Origin: Collinsella aerofaciens
GTDB taxonomy: Bacteria; Actinomycetota; Coriobacteriia; Coriobacteriales; Coriobacteriaceae
Assembly (NCBI RefSeq): GCF_902364945.1
Contig: NZ_CABJFS010000010.1
Span: 27,432-91,431 of the forward strand
Direction: 5' to 3'
Length of the DNA: 64,000 bases
Below, piece by piece: positions 34,457-42,540 of the stretch (the stretch's first letter is position 1; each line of letters starts with the position of its first letter). Below the pieces are notes generated by a model that was given only the letters and a program-made list of their open reading frames with translations, had not been told where the DNA came from and searched no databases. Made by a program: the position numbers and the translations under genes.

Positions 34457-35857
34457 ATGGCTTCTTCTGATGCAACACAACGAGCAGTCCTTGCCGGACT
34501 TTCGTGCGGGATCGGCCTTGCCGCTCCCGTGGTTATGTATGCCGCGACGCTGCCGTTTTCGTCGGTGAACGAGACGGTCGTGGCGGGTGCAGCTCCCTTC
34601 GCCGTGGGCGCGGTGGCGGGCGTGGGTATCTATGCCGCCTCGCTGGGTATCTCCGAGTATCGTGCGCAGCGTGAAGAGCGTCTGTTCCAGCCCGATGCCA
34701 TGGGCGGTGCCGCCAATCTCAATCAGCATCAAAGCGAGTTCAAGACCGCCTCGATTCCAGCTCAGCAGCAGGATGCGATTCCGTACGCTGCGGCTTCTGC
34801 TTCTCAGGCTCAGTCGGAGCAGTCTACCTCGGCACTCCTTTCCGGCCTGACTGGTGCGTTCCAGCGCCGTCATGTCGATGATGGTGTCCCTACCATCGCT
34901 CGAGCCGCAGATGCTATGGACGAGGCCGAGGCTTGGTCCATGATCGACAGCATGCTCGACGACGATTCGCCGGTGAGCTGCGACCCTGCACGCTCGCGCG
35001 ACGTCTATCAAGTCGCCATCGACGAGCTCACCAACGGCGGGCAGACCGGCTCCTTCAATCGCGATGATATCGCCGCCGCGGCACGCGCCGTGTCGGGCTC
35101 CCAGGCCGCCCCTGCGGGCAGCACGGCGGCTTTCGTGGCACTCGTTGCCAATGCGGCGGTCAATAACGCCTACAGCGCTACCTCGGCGGACGCGAACGCT
35201 TCTGCCGATAATTCGTACGTTGATGAAGCCATGACCGCGGACGAGGAGGCTGTTGCCGCCCGCCGTGCCGCCGAAAGCTCGCTTTGGGGCGCTCCTGCCC
35301 AGCAGCAGGCGGCTGAGGCTGCGCCGTACAATGCAAACCTCGCCAGCATGCCTATCATCTCCGGTGCCGCGGGCATCGATCTCGATGACCTCGATGAGCC
35401 TGCAGCCATCACCGCATCGATTGATGCCCAAGATCGCATCGACACCGGCGACCTTCCGGACGCCTCGCTCGAGGTTGATGTCCCCATGGCCGATTACTCG
35501 GGCCACGAGGGTATGTGGGCCGCCGCCACCGCGATTCTGGATGAGATTGACGAGCCTGCTCCTGTTTCAGCCCCCGCTCCCGTCGCTGCCCCTCAGCCTG
35601 CTGCCCCCGCCTATGTCGGCCGTCACAGCGCTGTGTTCCCCGAGGATACTGCCCGTATCTCGCGTGAGAGCATCGAGCGGGCCGAGGCTATTGCCGCCGG
35701 CATTATGGAAAATCGTCGTCACGAGCGCGTCAATCAGATCCTCGAGGAAGAGATCGAGCGTCTTCAGTCCTCTACCGCCAAGCGTACGGGCCGTGCTTAT
35801 CTGAGCGTTATCGAGGGCGGTACCGCCAGCTTCGCGCCGCTCCGTGCGGAGGCATAA
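34457..35857 (+). CDS. Large membrane-anchored hypothetical protein
   Basis: 466 residues, no family recognised. Two hydrophobic segments lie near the N-terminus ('AVLAGLSCGIGLAAPVVMY' at ~8-30 and 'APFAVGAVAGVGIYAASLG' at ~45-65), forming a hairpin anchor with the rest in the cytoplasm. Residues ~80-390 are acidic, Ala/Asp/Ser-rich and probably disordered. The last ~80 residues are charged helix, 'RRHERVNQILEEEIERLQ', then 'GRAYLSVIEGG'. ATG 34457 follows GGGGAG. The next gene starts 7 bases after its stop, so the two form an operon. The build suggests a cytoplasmic scaffold held at the membrane, but this is inference. Confidence 0.75.
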   Translation: MASSDATQRAVLAGLSCGIGLAAPVVMYAATLPFSSVNETVVAGAAPFAVGAVAGVGIYAASLGISEYRAQREERLFQPDAMGGAANLNQHQSEFKTASIPAQQQDAIPYAAASASQAQSEQSTSALLSGLTGAFQRRHVDDGVPTIARAADAMDEAEAWSMIDSMLDDDSPVSCDPARSRDVYQVAIDELTNGGQTGSFNRDDIAAAARAVSGSQAAPAGSTAAFVALVANAAVNNAYSATSADANASADNSYVDEAMTADEEAVAARRAAESSLWGAPAQQQAAEAAPYNANLASMPIISGAAGIDLDDLDEPAAITASIDAQDRIDTGDLPDASLEVDVPMADYSGHEGMWAAATAILDEIDEPAPVSAPAPVAAPQPAAPAYVGRHSAVFPEDTARISRESIERAEAIAAGIMENRRHERVNQILEEEIERLQSSTAKRTGRAYLSVIEGGTASFAPLRAEA

Positions 35858-35864
35858 CTTCTGC

Positions 35865-36314
35865 ATGGTTAAGATCAATCGAAAATGGGCGGTCGTAACC
35901 TGCCTGATGGCGCTCTTGATCTGGGGCAATTCGCTGGTTCCCGGCTCGGGGTCGGGCTCACTGAGCCTAACGGTCATGGAAGCTATCCGCGGTTTTCTGC
36001 ACGGCGTGGGACTTCCATATGAATGGGTGACCAACTTTGTTGTTCGTAAGTGCGCGCATTTTACCGAGTATTTGGTGCTCGGCATCCTGGCAACGCACGC
36101 CTTTGATTTTGAGGGCCGATGCACCTTTGACGTGCTGCTGCCCACGGCAGTGTTCCTGCTGCTGATTCCCTCGATCGACGAGACGATTCAGCTCTTTGTG
36201 CCGGGACGCGCCGGCATGATCACTGATGTGATGATCGACTGCTGTGGAGCGGCAACGGGCGTTGTGCTCCGATATCTCTTACGGTCGCTGATGTGCGCCA
36301 AAAAGGCCGCCTAA
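35865..36314 (+). CDS. VanZ-family membrane protein
   Basis: 149 residues with about four hydrophobic segments. The family pattern is clear: 'WGNSLVPG' after the first segment, 'RKCAHFTEYLVLGIL' (the VanZ K/R-x-x-H-x-x-E-Y motif) in the middle, and 'DETIQLFVPGRAGMITDVMID' toward the end. VanZ proteins are integral membrane proteins linked to low-level glycopeptide resistance in Tn1546, but most chromosomal copies have no proven role. It starts 7 bases after the preceding gene, with GGAGG 12 bases before the ATG. Its stop codon lies inside the left arm of its terminator. Confidence 0.9.
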   Translation: MVKINRKWAVVTCLMALLIWGNSLVPGSGSGSLSLTVMEAIRGFLHGVGLPYEWVTNFVVRKCAHFTEYLVLGILATHAFDFEGRCTFDVLLPTAVFLLLIPSIDETIQLFVPGRAGMITDVMIDCCGAATGVVLRYLLRSLMCAKKAA

Positions 36315-36347
36315 GGACGCATTGTTTGGTCCTAGGCGGCCTTTTTT
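36300..36347. terminator. Bidirectional terminator overlapping the VanZ gene stop
   Basis: AAGGCCGCCTAAGGAC pairs with GTCCTAGGCGGCCTT around GCATTGTTTG, with A-run before and TTTTTT after. The coding sequence ends inside the left arm. It also faces the convergent ROK kinase gene. Confidence 0.9.
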
Positions 36348-36429
36348 ATTGGAGGGCTTATATGAGGTGTGGCGGCGTCGTTCCATAGGTCGGATTTGCC
36401 GGGTGCGCCACGCCCTGTGGGTGCGTCTG

Positions 36430-37320
36430 TTACTGAAGCGCCTGTGCGCCTAGGGCCAGGCAGCCCATGATGCCCTGCTTGCCCTCGAGGCTGTTGTTGA
36501 CGATGTAGCTATCGATGTCGGCCATCTCGGGCGTGACGATGTAGCCGTTGAGCATCTCGGCGCACTTCTTGCGTGCGAGCGGCGCGATGGGGGTGTGGTC
36601 GGCCACGCCGCCACCGATGACGATCTTCTGCGGTGCGTAGCACAGGATGTAGGTCATGAGCGCCTGCGCAAGATAGCCGGCGAGCAGGTCCATGGCCTCC
36701 GGGTCATCGGCCATCTCTCCGGCGCTCTTGCCACCCCAGCGCTTTTTAACGCCGGGGCCGGCGATGAGGCCCTCGAGGCAGTTGTCGTGGAAGGGGCAGC
36801 CGCTGTGCTCGCCAATGGTGTCGCGCGGGTCGCGCGTGACCAGGATGTGACCGGCCTCGGGGTGCATCATGCCGTGCACGAGCTGGCCGCCCGAAAGCAC
36901 GCCGGCGCCCACGCCGGTGCCGATGGTCAGATACGCCACGTCAGTGAGGCCCTGGGCGCAACCAAAGGTGACCTCGCCCAGGCAGGCGACGTTGACGTCG
37001 GTGTCGTAGCCGCAGGGAATGTCGAGCTCGTTTTGAATGGTGCCCAGCAGGTCAAAGTAGCGCCATGCCGTCTTGGGGGTCTCCAAGATCTTGCCGTACT
37101 GGGGCGAGGCGGGGTTGACTGCGGTGGGGCCAAAAGCTCCGATGCCCAGTGCGGCGATGCCCTTGTTTGCAAACCATGCGTTGACGGCCTCGACGGTCTC
37201 CTGCGGGGTCGTGGTCGCGATCTGCTCGCACTCCAGGACCATACCGTCTGCATAGCCCGTGGCGCAGACCATCTTGGTGCCGCCGGCCTCGAGCGCTCCG
37301 ATAAGCTGCTGCTCTGCCAT
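36430..37320 (-). CDS. ROK-family sugar kinase (fructokinase-like)
   Basis: 296 residues. ROK kinases phosphorylate hexoses with ATP. The ATP loop 'GALEAGGTKMVCATG' is at the N-terminus, the catalytic Asp is in 'CGYDTDVNVACLGE', 'TIGTGVGAGVL' is the second phosphate loop, and the ROK zinc site appears as 'HSGCPFHDNCLEGLIAG'. The order and spacing are like those of bacterial fructokinases such as GmuE/ScrK. The start 'MAEQQLIG' at 37320 has AGAGGAA upstream. Single gene; no sugar transporter is nearby to suggest the substrate. Confidence 0.9.
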   Translation of the reverse strand: MAEQQLIGALEAGGTKMVCATGYADGMVLECEQIATTTPQETVEAVNAWFANKGIAALGIGAFGPTAVNPASPQYGKILETPKTAWRYFDLLGTIQNELDIPCGYDTDVNVACLGEVTFGCAQGLTDVAYLTIGTGVGAGVLSGGQLVHGMMHPEAGHILVTRDPRDTIGEHSGCPFHDNCLEGLIAGPGVKKRWGGKSAGEMADDPEAMDLLAGYLAQALMTYILCYAPQKIVIGGGVADHTPIAPLARKKCAEMLNGYIVTPEMADIDSYIVNNSLEGKQGIMGCLALGAQALQ

Positions 37321-37393
37321 AGTGTTCCTCTCTCTATGACGAGTTGCTCTGTCACTAAAGTATAGCGCCCTAAACAATGTAAGAAAGCGCTAT

Positions 37394-37436
37394 AAAAAGA
37401 ATCCTCGCAACGCGGTGGACGGTGCGAGGCTTCTTT
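37394..37436 (-). terminator. Intrinsic terminator of the aminotransferase gene
   Basis: On the minus strand AGAAGCCTCGCA pairs with TGCGAGGATTCT and is followed by TTTTT (plus-strand A-run at 37394-37398). It lies 26 bases beyond the stop. Confidence 0.82.
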
Positions 37437-37461
37437 GGTTCCTATAGTTGTCGGGCTGTCC

Positions 37462-38643
37462 TTACCAGTGCGGCTTGATTTTATCTCGCAGAGACTCGAG
37501 GTTCTCCAGCGCCGCGTTGAGCGTCTCGTCTCGCTTGGCAAAGTGGAAGCGGATGAGGTGGTTGACGGGCTCGCGGAAGAAGCTGGAGCCCGGAACGGCG
37601 CCCACGCCCACCTTGGAGGCCAGATCCTCGCAGAAGTTGAGGTCGCTGTCATAGCCAAACTCAGAGATGTCCATCATCACGTAGTAGGCGCCCTGCGGCA
37701 CGTTGTGCGTGAGGCCGATGCTGTCGAGTCCCTGACAGAATAGGTCGCGCTTGGCGGTGTAGAGGTCGAGGACCTCCTGGTAATAGCTGTCGTCGAAGTT
37801 GAGGGCGGTGACGACGGCCTCTTGCAGGGGAGCGGCGGCGCCTACGGTGAGGAAGTCGTGGACCTTCTTGATGCGCTCGGTGATTTCGGCAGGGGCGATA
37901 GTGTAGCCCAGACGCCAGCCGGTGATGGAGTAGGTCTTGGACAGCGAGCTGCAGCTGATGGTTCGCTCGAACATGCCGGGCAGCGTGGCCATATAGACGT
38001 GCTCGTGGGGCGCGTAGACGATGTGCTCGTATACCTCGTCGGTGATGCAGTAGGCGTCGTACTTTTTGCACAGGTCTGCGATAAAGGTGAGCTCCTCGCG
38101 GGTAAAGACCTTGCCACAGGGGTTGGACGGGTTGCATAGGACGATTACCTTGGGATCGTTGTCTCGGAAGGCTGCCTCGAGGACCTCACGGTCGAAGTCA
38201 AAGGTGGGCGGGTTGAGCGGCACATAGATGGGCTCAGCGCCCGAGAGGATCGTGTCGGCGCCGTAGTTCTCGTAGAACGGCGAGAAAATGACGACCTTGT
38301 CGCCGGGGTTTGTGACCGTCATCATGGCGGCCATCATGGCCTCGGTGGAGCCGCAGGTGACCACGATGTTCTCGTTGGGGTTGATCGGCATGCCCATAAA
38401 GTGCTCCTGCTTGGTGGCAAGCGCCTCGCGCATGGCCTGGGAGCCCCAGGTGATGGAGTACTGGTGGTAAAGCGGCTTGGGGTCGGTGGCAATGGTGCTG
38501 AGGCTATCGAGCAGCTGCGCCGGGGGATCGAAATCGGGGAAGCCCTGCGACAGGTTGACGGCACCATACTTGTTGGAGATGCGCGTCATGCGGCGGATGA
38601 CCGAATCGGTAAACGCCGCCGTGCGGTTGGAGAGTTCTTTCAT
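37462..38643 (-). CDS. Class I/II pyridoxal-phosphate aminotransferase
   Basis: 393 residues. Fold type I aminotransferase of the aspartate/kynurenine group. The N-terminus 'NLSQGFPDFDPP' marks the substrate loop; 'YHQYSITWGSQAMREAL' and 'VTCGSTEAMMAA' follow; 'LCNPSNPCGKVFTREEL' binds the cofactor pocket, and the PLP lysine is in 'SCSSLSKTYSITGWRLGY'. A C-terminal Arg in 'LIRFHFAKRDETL' would bind the substrate carboxylate. The 'NLSQGFPDF' start resembles methionine- or kynurenine-type enzymes, so the amino donor is not certain. ATG 38643 follows AAAGGA. Single gene with its own terminator. Confidence 0.92.
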   Translation of the reverse strand: MKELSNRTAAFTDSVIRRMTRISNKYGAVNLSQGFPDFDPPAQLLDSLSTIATDPKPLYHQYSITWGSQAMREALATKQEHFMGMPINPNENIVVTCGSTEAMMAAMMTVTNPGDKVVIFSPFYENYGADTILSGAEPIYVPLNPPTFDFDREVLEAAFRDNDPKVIVLCNPSNPCGKVFTREELTFIADLCKKYDAYCITDEVYEHIVYAPHEHVYMATLPGMFERTISCSSLSKTYSITGWRLGYTIAPAEITERIKKVHDFLTVGAAAPLQEAVVTALNFDDSYYQEVLDLYTAKRDLFCQGLDSIGLTHNVPQGAYYVMMDISEFGYDSDLNFCEDLASKVGVGAVPGSSFFREPVNHLIRFHFAKRDETLNAALENLESLRDKIKPHW

Positions 38644-38806
38644 GCCTATCCTTTCGAGCATTGGGTGGAGCAAGTTTACTCCTATGGAACCGATGGGATT
38701 TGCTCGAAACGGGCTCAAAAAACTCTTTTCAAAATTCTTGAAAATTGGGGCTTGCATCGCGTGGCGTTCCTTGCAATAATAGTCGAGCGCGAAGCGCACA
38801 GGACAC

Positions 38807-38884
38807 GGTGGGTGTAGCTCAGTTGGCTAGAGCGACGGGTTGTGGTCCCGTAGGTCGAGGGTTCGAGTCCCTTTACCCACCCCA
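38807..38884 (+). tRNA. tRNA-His (anticodon GTG)
   Basis: Acceptor GTGGGTG pairs with TACCCAC, with the extra G-1 at 38807 opposite C73, the hallmark of tRNA-His. Anticodon stem ACGGG/CCCGT encloses TTGTGGT (anticodon GTG). T arm TTCGAGT. The 3' CCA is encoded. Confidence 0.95.
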
Positions 38885-38906
38885 GTTCTTGCTTCGTGTT
38901 GATATC

Positions 38907-38982
38907 GGGTCGTTAGCTCAGTTGGTAGAGCAGGGGACTCTTAATCCCAAGGTCCAGGGTTCGACCCCCTGACGGCCCACCA
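38907..38982 (+). tRNA. tRNA-Lys (anticodon CTT), copy 1
   Basis: Acceptor GGGTCGT/ACGGCCC, D arm GCTC/GAGC, anticodon loop CTCTTAA (anticodon CTT), T arm with TTCGACC. The 3' CCA is encoded. It is 22 bases after tRNA-His, so probably in the same transcript. Confidence 0.95.
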
Positions 38983-38994
38983 CACGATATCTCC

Positions 38995-39020
38995 TCTAAA
39001 GTCCGCCACCACGGACTTTA
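38995..39020. terminator. Hairpin between the two tRNA-Lys genes
   Basis: CTAAAGTCCG pairs with CGGACTTTAG around CCACCA. A perfect 10-bp stem without a T-run; it may be a processing signal between the tandem tRNAs rather than a terminator. Confidence 0.5.
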
Positions 39021-39025
39021 GCTTT

Positions 39026-39098
39026 GGGTCGTTAGCTCAGTTGGTAGAGCAGGGGACTCTTAATCCCAAGGTCCAGGGTTCGACCCCCTGACGGCCCA
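39026..39098 (+). tRNA. tRNA-Lys (anticodon CTT), copy 2
   Basis: Identical to copy 1 through the discriminator base. The 3' end reads CCC rather than CCA, so the terminal CCA is not encoded and must be added. This difference suggests copy 2 was duplicated or its flank replaced. Confidence 0.94.
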
Positions 39099-39112
39099 CC
39101 CAAAGTATGTTA

Positions 39113-39142
39113 AAGCGACTGGCTTAGGCTGGTCGCTTTTTT
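39113..39142 (+). terminator. Intrinsic terminator of the tRNA cluster
   Basis: AAGCGAC and GTCGCTT flank a short loop region, followed by TTTTTT. It starts 14 bases after the second tRNA-Lys. Confidence 0.82.
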
Positions 39143-39210
39143 GTTGACCTCGCATGGGGTCGAACCCGAAAGGGCACAGCCACTTTCACAGATCGAGTCT
39201 ACCCTGGGGA

Positions 39211-39573
39211 TCAGTAAAACCGGCGCGTCTGCACGGCGAAGTACGCCTGTGCGAGCGCGATTTCTTGCTTGTTTGAATCTCCGTTCTGGGCGATTAAATA
39301 GCATGCATAGCGCGTAAGTTTGTAGTCTTTAACTGCGCGAGCGTCGACACCGGCAGTTACCATTTTCGTGGTGTCACGAAAATGGGAATCAACTGGAGTT
39401 TTGTTTGTTTCGCACGAGACTTTTGCCCTCTTAACAACTTCGGCAAAGTTCTCTCATCGAGTGTACCCCATGGGTTCCATTAAATCGCGTGCGAGCCAAT
39501 ACTCAACGCCTTCTTCCACATTGGCGTAGCTATCAAGTTCGACACGCCACTTCTCGATATCTCTACTGTCCAT
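39211..39573 (-). pseudogene. dinD-like gene remnant (in-frame TGA, 3' truncated)
   Basis: An ATG at 39573 with GGAGGAG upstream opens a frame reading 'VEYWLARDLMEPMGYTR', then TGA at 39454-39456. Reading through in the same frame continues as 'ENFAEVVKRAKVSCETNK', 'TRYACYLIAQNGDSNKQEIA' and 'QAYFAVQTRRFY', stopping at 39211. This is the N-terminal half of DinD (DNA-damage-inducible protein D), where the TGA falls at an aromatic position that is commonly Trp, one base from TGG. Family members run to about 270 residues; here ~120 codons remain. It lies next to the tRNA-Lys genes, a common integration site, and looks like decayed foreign DNA. Confidence 0.78.
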
Positions 39574-39656
39574 ATCTCCTCCTCGCTGGCCTATTGTCTA
39601 TGCAGGCTTTGCCCGCTCTGTATTCAGAATTAGGATACGCTGCCGTGCGGACACGA

Positions 39657-39692
39657 ATGGGCCCCGTGCCACTTCGAGTTCACGGGGCCCAT
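39657..39692. terminator. 12-bp hairpin beyond the FAD oxidoreductase gene
   Basis: ATGGGCCCCGTG and CACGGGGCCCAT form a perfect 12-bp stem, 42 bases beyond the stop of the minus-strand FAD gene. No U-run on either strand. Confidence 0.6.
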
Positions 39693-39734
39693 AGATATCG
39701 ATTAGTTGTGTTTTGCTTTAGATAGGTGTCCAGT

Positions 39735-41261
39735 TTAATTCGCTCGATAGTGCGATCCGAGACTTTCGGTTCGCTTGCGCATGGCTTTGACCATTTCCTG
39801 TGCTAGTTGAATCTGCGATTGCAGGCGGGCGAGGGCTGCGATTTCGCTGTCATTGGCGTGTGGCTTGCTCAGCGCCGTTGCCTCGTCTTGCAGGCTTTCA
39901 AGCTGTTGCAGAGCCTTGGATAGACCTGCTTCGGTTCTGTTGATCATGCAATAGGTACTCATCGTGTGCTTAAGGCTGCGTGTCAGGCGTTCGGCATCTG
40001 TTGTGGCAATGCCGTACTGGGGGAGGGCGATATCCGCCTTCGGGGCCACCTCAGGTGCATTCTGTGCTGCCTGGGCTGCCGATGCGCCCGCGATGCGTCC
40101 GAACACGATGCCGTTGGCGCTTGACAAGCCACCAATGCGGTCGGCGCCGTGCATGCCGCCTGTCGCCTCACCGCAAGCGTAGAGGCCCTCAACGCCCGTG
40201 TGCGCGGTCTTATCGATCTTGATGCCGCCATTAGCGGCGTGGGCATACATCGCAACGCGCATCTCGTCAGTCGGGGCGATGCCGTGCTCGTCTTGCAGCC
40301 AGGTGGCAAAGGTCTGCACAAACTCTGGGACATCCTCGCGGGGGAAGTCGTAGTGGAGTGCCAGGCCTTCGACACCTGCCTGATCGATGACGAGATCGAT
40401 AGCGCGGGAGGCCAAGCGTGACGTGAAGGGACCATATCCAGAGCGCTGCTCGAGCAGGTCGTCCAGCTTGTTGTCGGCAATATCTACCGGCTGGTCAAAA
40501 TGTACGTAGCGCCAGGTTTTCTCGTTGAAGACCAAGTTGCGCTTGGGCTCGATGAAGCCGGGCATCATCTGCATGAACTCTATATTAGTAAGTGTTGCGC
40601 CGTGCGCCAGCGCGATGGCCTGCGAAGAGCTGAGCACATCGGCGGAAGTGAGGCTGCGCTCGAACAGGCCACCCGTGCCGCCCGCAGCGATGATCGTGGC
40701 CTTGGCAGCAAAGGGCACGATTCGATTTTCGGTGAGGTCGTAGAGCACGGTTCCGGTTATTCTGCCGTTCATGTCCTCAACAAGGTCGATAAGCTCATGG
40801 CGGGGGAGCAGGCGAATGCCGAGCGACTCGATCCGGGTCGTCAGAGCGTCCTCAAGGGGCTTGCGGGTGAGGCCGCGCCACATGCGCGTCTTGTGGTCAA
40901 AGCAGGGGATAAACTGCTTTTGCTGAGCGCTTTCGACGCTTTGCGGACGCTGAAGCTCAACGCCCAAGTCTTGCTCGAGCCATTCAATTGCCTGGGGAAT
41001 GCCGTGGACGAACGTCTGGACGAGTTCAGGGTCGGCAACGCCGCCACCAACGGTCTGGATGGTATCGATGAGGTCTTGTTCGTCGTCTTCGTTAACGGGT
41101 CCGATAAGCCCCAGGCCCCAGGTTCCGGGGAAGAAGCTCGATCCACTCATAGTCTTGCCGGCGCTTGCCACAGCGACGGTTGCGCCCGTGCGTGCCGCTT
41201 CGATGGCGGCGCAAAGGCCCGCAATGCCAGATCCAATTACCAGTACATCAGTCGATTCCAT
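39735..41261 (-). CDS. FAD-dependent oxidoreductase, fumarate reductase/aspartate oxidase type
   Basis: 508 residues. An N-terminal FAD-binding Rossmann motif, 'VLVIGSGIAGLCAAIEAA', is clear, followed by 'AASAGKTMSGSSFFPGTWG'-like substrate-side sequence ('GKTMSGSSFFPGTWGLG'), 'TIIAAGGTGGLFE' and the C-terminal 'GLYACGEATGGMHGADRIGG' that completes the FAD site. This matches the flavoprotein family of fumarate reductases, L-aspartate oxidases and related ene-reductases. There is no heme or Fe-S binding domain and no twin-arginine signal, so a soluble cytoplasmic enzyme is likely. Substrate not known. ATG 41261 follows AGGAAT. Confidence 0.85.
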   Translation of the reverse strand: MESTDVLVIGSGIAGLCAAIEAARTGATVAVASAGKTMSGSSFFPGTWGLGLIGPVNEDDEQDLIDTIQTVGGGVADPELVQTFVHGIPQAIEWLEQDLGVELQRPQSVESAQQKQFIPCFDHKTRMWRGLTRKPLEDALTTRIESLGIRLLPRHELIDLVEDMNGRITGTVLYDLTENRIVPFAAKATIIAAGGTGGLFERSLTSADVLSSSQAIALAHGATLTNIEFMQMMPGFIEPKRNLVFNEKTWRYVHFDQPVDIADNKLDDLLEQRSGYGPFTSRLASRAIDLVIDQAGVEGLALHYDFPREDVPEFVQTFATWLQDEHGIAPTDEMRVAMYAHAANGGIKIDKTAHTGVEGLYACGEATGGMHGADRIGGLSSANGIVFGRIAGASAAQAAQNAPEVAPKADIALPQYGIATTDAERLTRSLKHTMSTYCMINRTEAGLSKALQQLESLQDEATALSKPHANDSEIAALARLQSQIQLAQEMVKAMRKRTESLGSHYRAN

Positions 41262-41449
41262 CGGATTCCTTTCTCGTCCGGCGCATTGTCGCATGGGTGA
41301 TCGGCAATGGAGCCGCAAAGACTCGGCAAATCGGTAAAGGGCAAATATGGCAGGTGGGCGTCATGGACGTTCTGACGCTCCGTCTCATCACATCTCGTAT
41401 TTCGCCCCAACTGATATATCGGCATTAGCTGCCCTGCGACAGCGTAAAC

Positions 41450-41482
41450 AAAAAGAGCCGCCACCTTAAAAGGTAGCGGCTC
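41450..41482 (-). terminator. Intrinsic terminator of the GGGtGRT gene
   Basis: On the minus strand GAGCCGCTACC, loop TTTTAA, GGTGGCGGCTC, then TTTTTG. It lies 36 bases beyond the stop codon. Confidence 0.85.
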
Positions 41483-41517
41483 CAAAGCTCAACTATGTGA
41501 GCATCGCGCGGGCGCGA

Positions 41518-42522
41518 CTAGGCCTTGAGGGCCTCCTCGACGGCGACAGCGCAGGCGACGGTGGCACCGACCATGGGGTTATTGCCCATGCCGATGAGAC
41601 CCATCATCTCGACGTGCGCAGGCACGGAGGAAGAACCGGCGAACTGGGCGTCGGAGTGCATGCGGCCCATGGTGTCGGTCATGCCGTAAGAGGCAGGGCC
41701 GGCGCCCATGTTGTCCGGGTGCAGGGTACGGCCAGTGCCGCCACCAGAAGCGACGGAGAAGTACTTCTTGCCAGCCTCGAGGCGCTCCTTCTTGTAGGTG
41801 CCAGCGACGGGGTGCTGGAAGCGCGTGGGGTTGGTGGAGTTACCGGTGATCGAGATGTCAACGTTCTCGTGCCACATGATGGCAACGCCCTCGCGGACGT
41901 CGTCGGAACCGTAGCAGTTAACGGCAGCGCGGGGACCATCGGAGTAGGGGATGGTCTCGACGACCTTGAGCTCGCCCGTGTAGTAGTCGAACTGGGTCTT
42001 CACGTAGGTGAAGCCGTTGATGCGGGCGATGATCTGAGCGGCGTCCTTGCCCAGACCGTTGAGGATAACGCGCAGCGGCTTCTTGCGAGCCTTGTTGGCG
42101 TTCAGAGCCAGGCCGATAGCGCCCTCAGCGGCAGCGAAGGACTCGTGGCCAGCCAGGAAGGCGAAGCACTCGGTGTCGTCGGAGAGCAGCATAGCGCCCA
42201 GGTTGCCGTGGCCCAGACCGACCTTGCGGTCCTCGGCGACGGAGCCGGGAACGGTGAAGGCCTGGATGCCCTCGCCGATGATGGCGGCAGCCTCAGAAGC
42301 GGTCTTGGCGCCACGCTTGACAGCGAGAGCGCAACCGAGGGTGTAGGCCCACTCGGCGTTCTGGAAGGCGATGGACTGGGTGTTGTTGACGATCTCACGC
42401 GGGTTGAAGCCCTTGTCGGTGCAGATCTGCAGAGCTTCCTCGAGGGAGGCGATGCCGTTGTCGGCGAGGCACTTGTTGATCTTGTCAGCGCGGCGCTCGT
42501 AACCTTCGAACGTAACAGTCAT
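41518..42522 (-). CDS. GGGtGRT family protein
   Basis: 334 residues. Named for its signature, seen here as 'SVASGGGTGRTLHPDN' near residue 245. Other conserved-looking blocks are 'AEWAYTLGCALAVKRG', 'GHGNLGAMLLSDDTECFAFL' and the C-terminal 'GNNPMVGATVACAVAVEEAL'. The family has no established activity; it is common in anaerobic Firmicutes and Coriobacteria and usually pairs with a NifU-like protein, as here. Soluble, no signal peptide. The start ATG 42522 follows GGGAGG, 18 bases after the stop of the upstream partner, so the two are one operon. A role in iron-sulfur or metal handling is inferred from the partner only. Confidence 0.88.
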   Translation of the reverse strand: MTVTFEGYERRADKINKCLADNGIASLEEALQICTDKGFNPREIVNNTQSIAFQNAEWAYTLGCALAVKRGAKTASEAAAIIGEGIQAFTVPGSVAEDRKVGLGHGNLGAMLLSDDTECFAFLAGHESFAAAEGAIGLALNANKARKKPLRVILNGLGKDAAQIIARINGFTYVKTQFDYYTGELKVVETIPYSDGPRAAVNCYGSDDVREGVAIMWHENVDISITGNSTNPTRFQHPVAGTYKKERLEAGKKYFSVASGGGTGRTLHPDNMGAGPASYGMTDTMGRMHSDAQFAGSSSVPAHVEMMGLIGMGNNPMVGATVACAVAVEEALKA

Positions 42523-42540
42523 AGTTATTTCCCTCCCTTT

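Noticed and set aside
39110..39304. 64-residue open frame after tRNA-Lys
   Set aside because: It runs over the tRNA terminator and the end of the dinD remnant in another frame, with no ribosome site.
39454..39456. TGA in dinD read as selenocysteine or recoded Trp
   Set aside because: No SECIS-like hairpin directly behind it, other genes here use TGA as stop, and the gene is also truncated at its 3' end; decay is simpler.
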